Positions 21,540 to 21,823 of a stretch of 21,823 bases of DNA are shown piece by piece (position 1 is the first letter of the stretch; the number at the start of each line of letters is the position of its first letter). The DNA comes from an uncultured Agathobaculum sp. (GTDB lineage Bacteria; Bacillota; Clostridia; Oscillospirales; Butyricicoccaceae): positions 1 through 21,823 of the forward strand of contig CALWJG010000007.1 in NCBI GenBank assembly GCA_944380945.1. Reading direction: 5' to 3'. A program made the translations under genes and the position numbers. The notes under the pieces are model-generated. The model did no database searches. It had not been told where the DNA came from and worked only from the letters and a program-made list of their open reading frames with translations.

Positions 21540-21823
21540 AAGGACGCGCCTTGCAAGGCGGACGGAACATTCCAGCCCCGAGGGCTTCATCCGCAGGGGC
21601 GGGCAACCGACTGAGGCCGCCTGCACCACCCATCCCGCCTTTGCCCCCTTGGGCGTGGGAAACCGCCCCGTAGGGCGCGACGACCTCGGCGCGCCATCCT
21701 TGCGTATTCGCCCGACAGGGCGAGGGGGTGCCCGCGCATCGCGGGCGGGAACGCGGCCTCCGACTCGCTAAGAGCCGCCGCTGCGCGGCGGTTGCTCGCT
21801 GGACGCCCGCTGCGGCGGGTGTG
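21540..21823. repeat. Non-coding, hairpin-rich stretch after rsmB
   Basis: No supportable gene lies in these 284 bases. They contain many short inverted repeats with 3-4 base loops: a perfect 14-base palindrome at 21547-21560; 21574-21578 with 21582-21586; 21664-21668 with 21673-21677; 21674-21679 with 21690-21695; 21708-21713 with 21718-21723 (TCGCCC/GGGCGA); 21730-21736 with 21740-21746 (GCCCGCG/CGCGGGC); 21775-21781 with 21785-21791 (CCGCCGC/GCGGCGG); 21803-21810 with 21815-21822 (one G-T pair). No T-run terminator is visible. It resembles the dispersed GC-rich palindromic repeats of Oscillospirales intergenic DNA; that comparison is from general knowledge. The element continues past the window edge. 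Confidence 0.65.

Noticed and set aside
21493..21771. A 92-residue open frame at the end of rsmB
   Set aside because: It begins inside rsmB out of frame and continues through the repeat-rich DNA with low-complexity Arg/Gly/Pro content. No homology pattern or ribosome site is visible.
21540..21823. CRISPR array
   Set aside because: The palindromes differ in sequence and spacing and there are no identical direct repeats with uniform spacers.

Overview
The window is a gene-dense stretch of a high-GC member of the Clostridia, most likely the Oscillospirales group. This rests on strong GGAGG-type ribosome sites, TTG and GTG starts, the Firmicute gene set (cdaA-cdaR, remA, a YugP-type peptidase, DUF5685, a DUF815 ATPase) and the Firmicute order yicC-remA-gmk-rpoZ-coaBC-priA-def-fmt-rsmB. 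The assignment is an inference from gene content; no rRNA gene is present. All genes but one are on the plus strand.

Layout. (1) 1-2056: mnmA (tRNA 2-thiouridylase) and an EamA-type transporter, closed by a bidirectional terminator. (2) 2080-3288, minus strand: a DUF815-type AAA ATPase with its own promoter. (3) 3393-4756: a translationally coupled pair, a DUF3343 Se/S-carrier-like protein and a class V aminotransferase fold cysteine desulfurase/selenocysteine lyase. (4) 4757-9171: cdaA and cdaR (c-di-AMP synthesis and its regulator), overlapping a COG2509-type FAD dehydrogenase, then an RseC-like membrane protein. (5) 9211-13046: a new promoter, then DUF5685, a J-domain protein with a cysteine-rich tail, a small membrane protein, yicC, remA and gmk. 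(6) 13047-21539: rpoZ with a long acidic tail, coaBC, priA, a 240-base chain of hairpins, a GNAT acetyltransferase, def, fmt, a YugP-like zinc peptidase and rsmB. (7) 21540-21823: a non-coding, hairpin-rich stretch reaching the window edge.

Functionally this is mostly core housekeeping: tRNA thiolation, second-messenger synthesis, RNA decay (YicC), biofilm/matrix regulation (RemA), GMP phosphorylation, RNA polymerase omega, coenzyme A synthesis, replication restart, N-terminal formyl-methionine handling (Fmt adds the formyl group, Def removes it) and 16S rRNA methylation.

Most genes are textbook. The parts that deserve a second look are the hairpin chain at 17206-17440 with the GNAT gene inserted into a normally conserved operon, the hairpin-rich tail sharing an 11-base core with it, the acidic omega tail, the DUF5685/J-domain cysteine-rich pair, and the Se/S-carrier-lyase pair. 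I found no convincing novel defence system, CRISPR array, insertion sequence, tRNA or rRNA.
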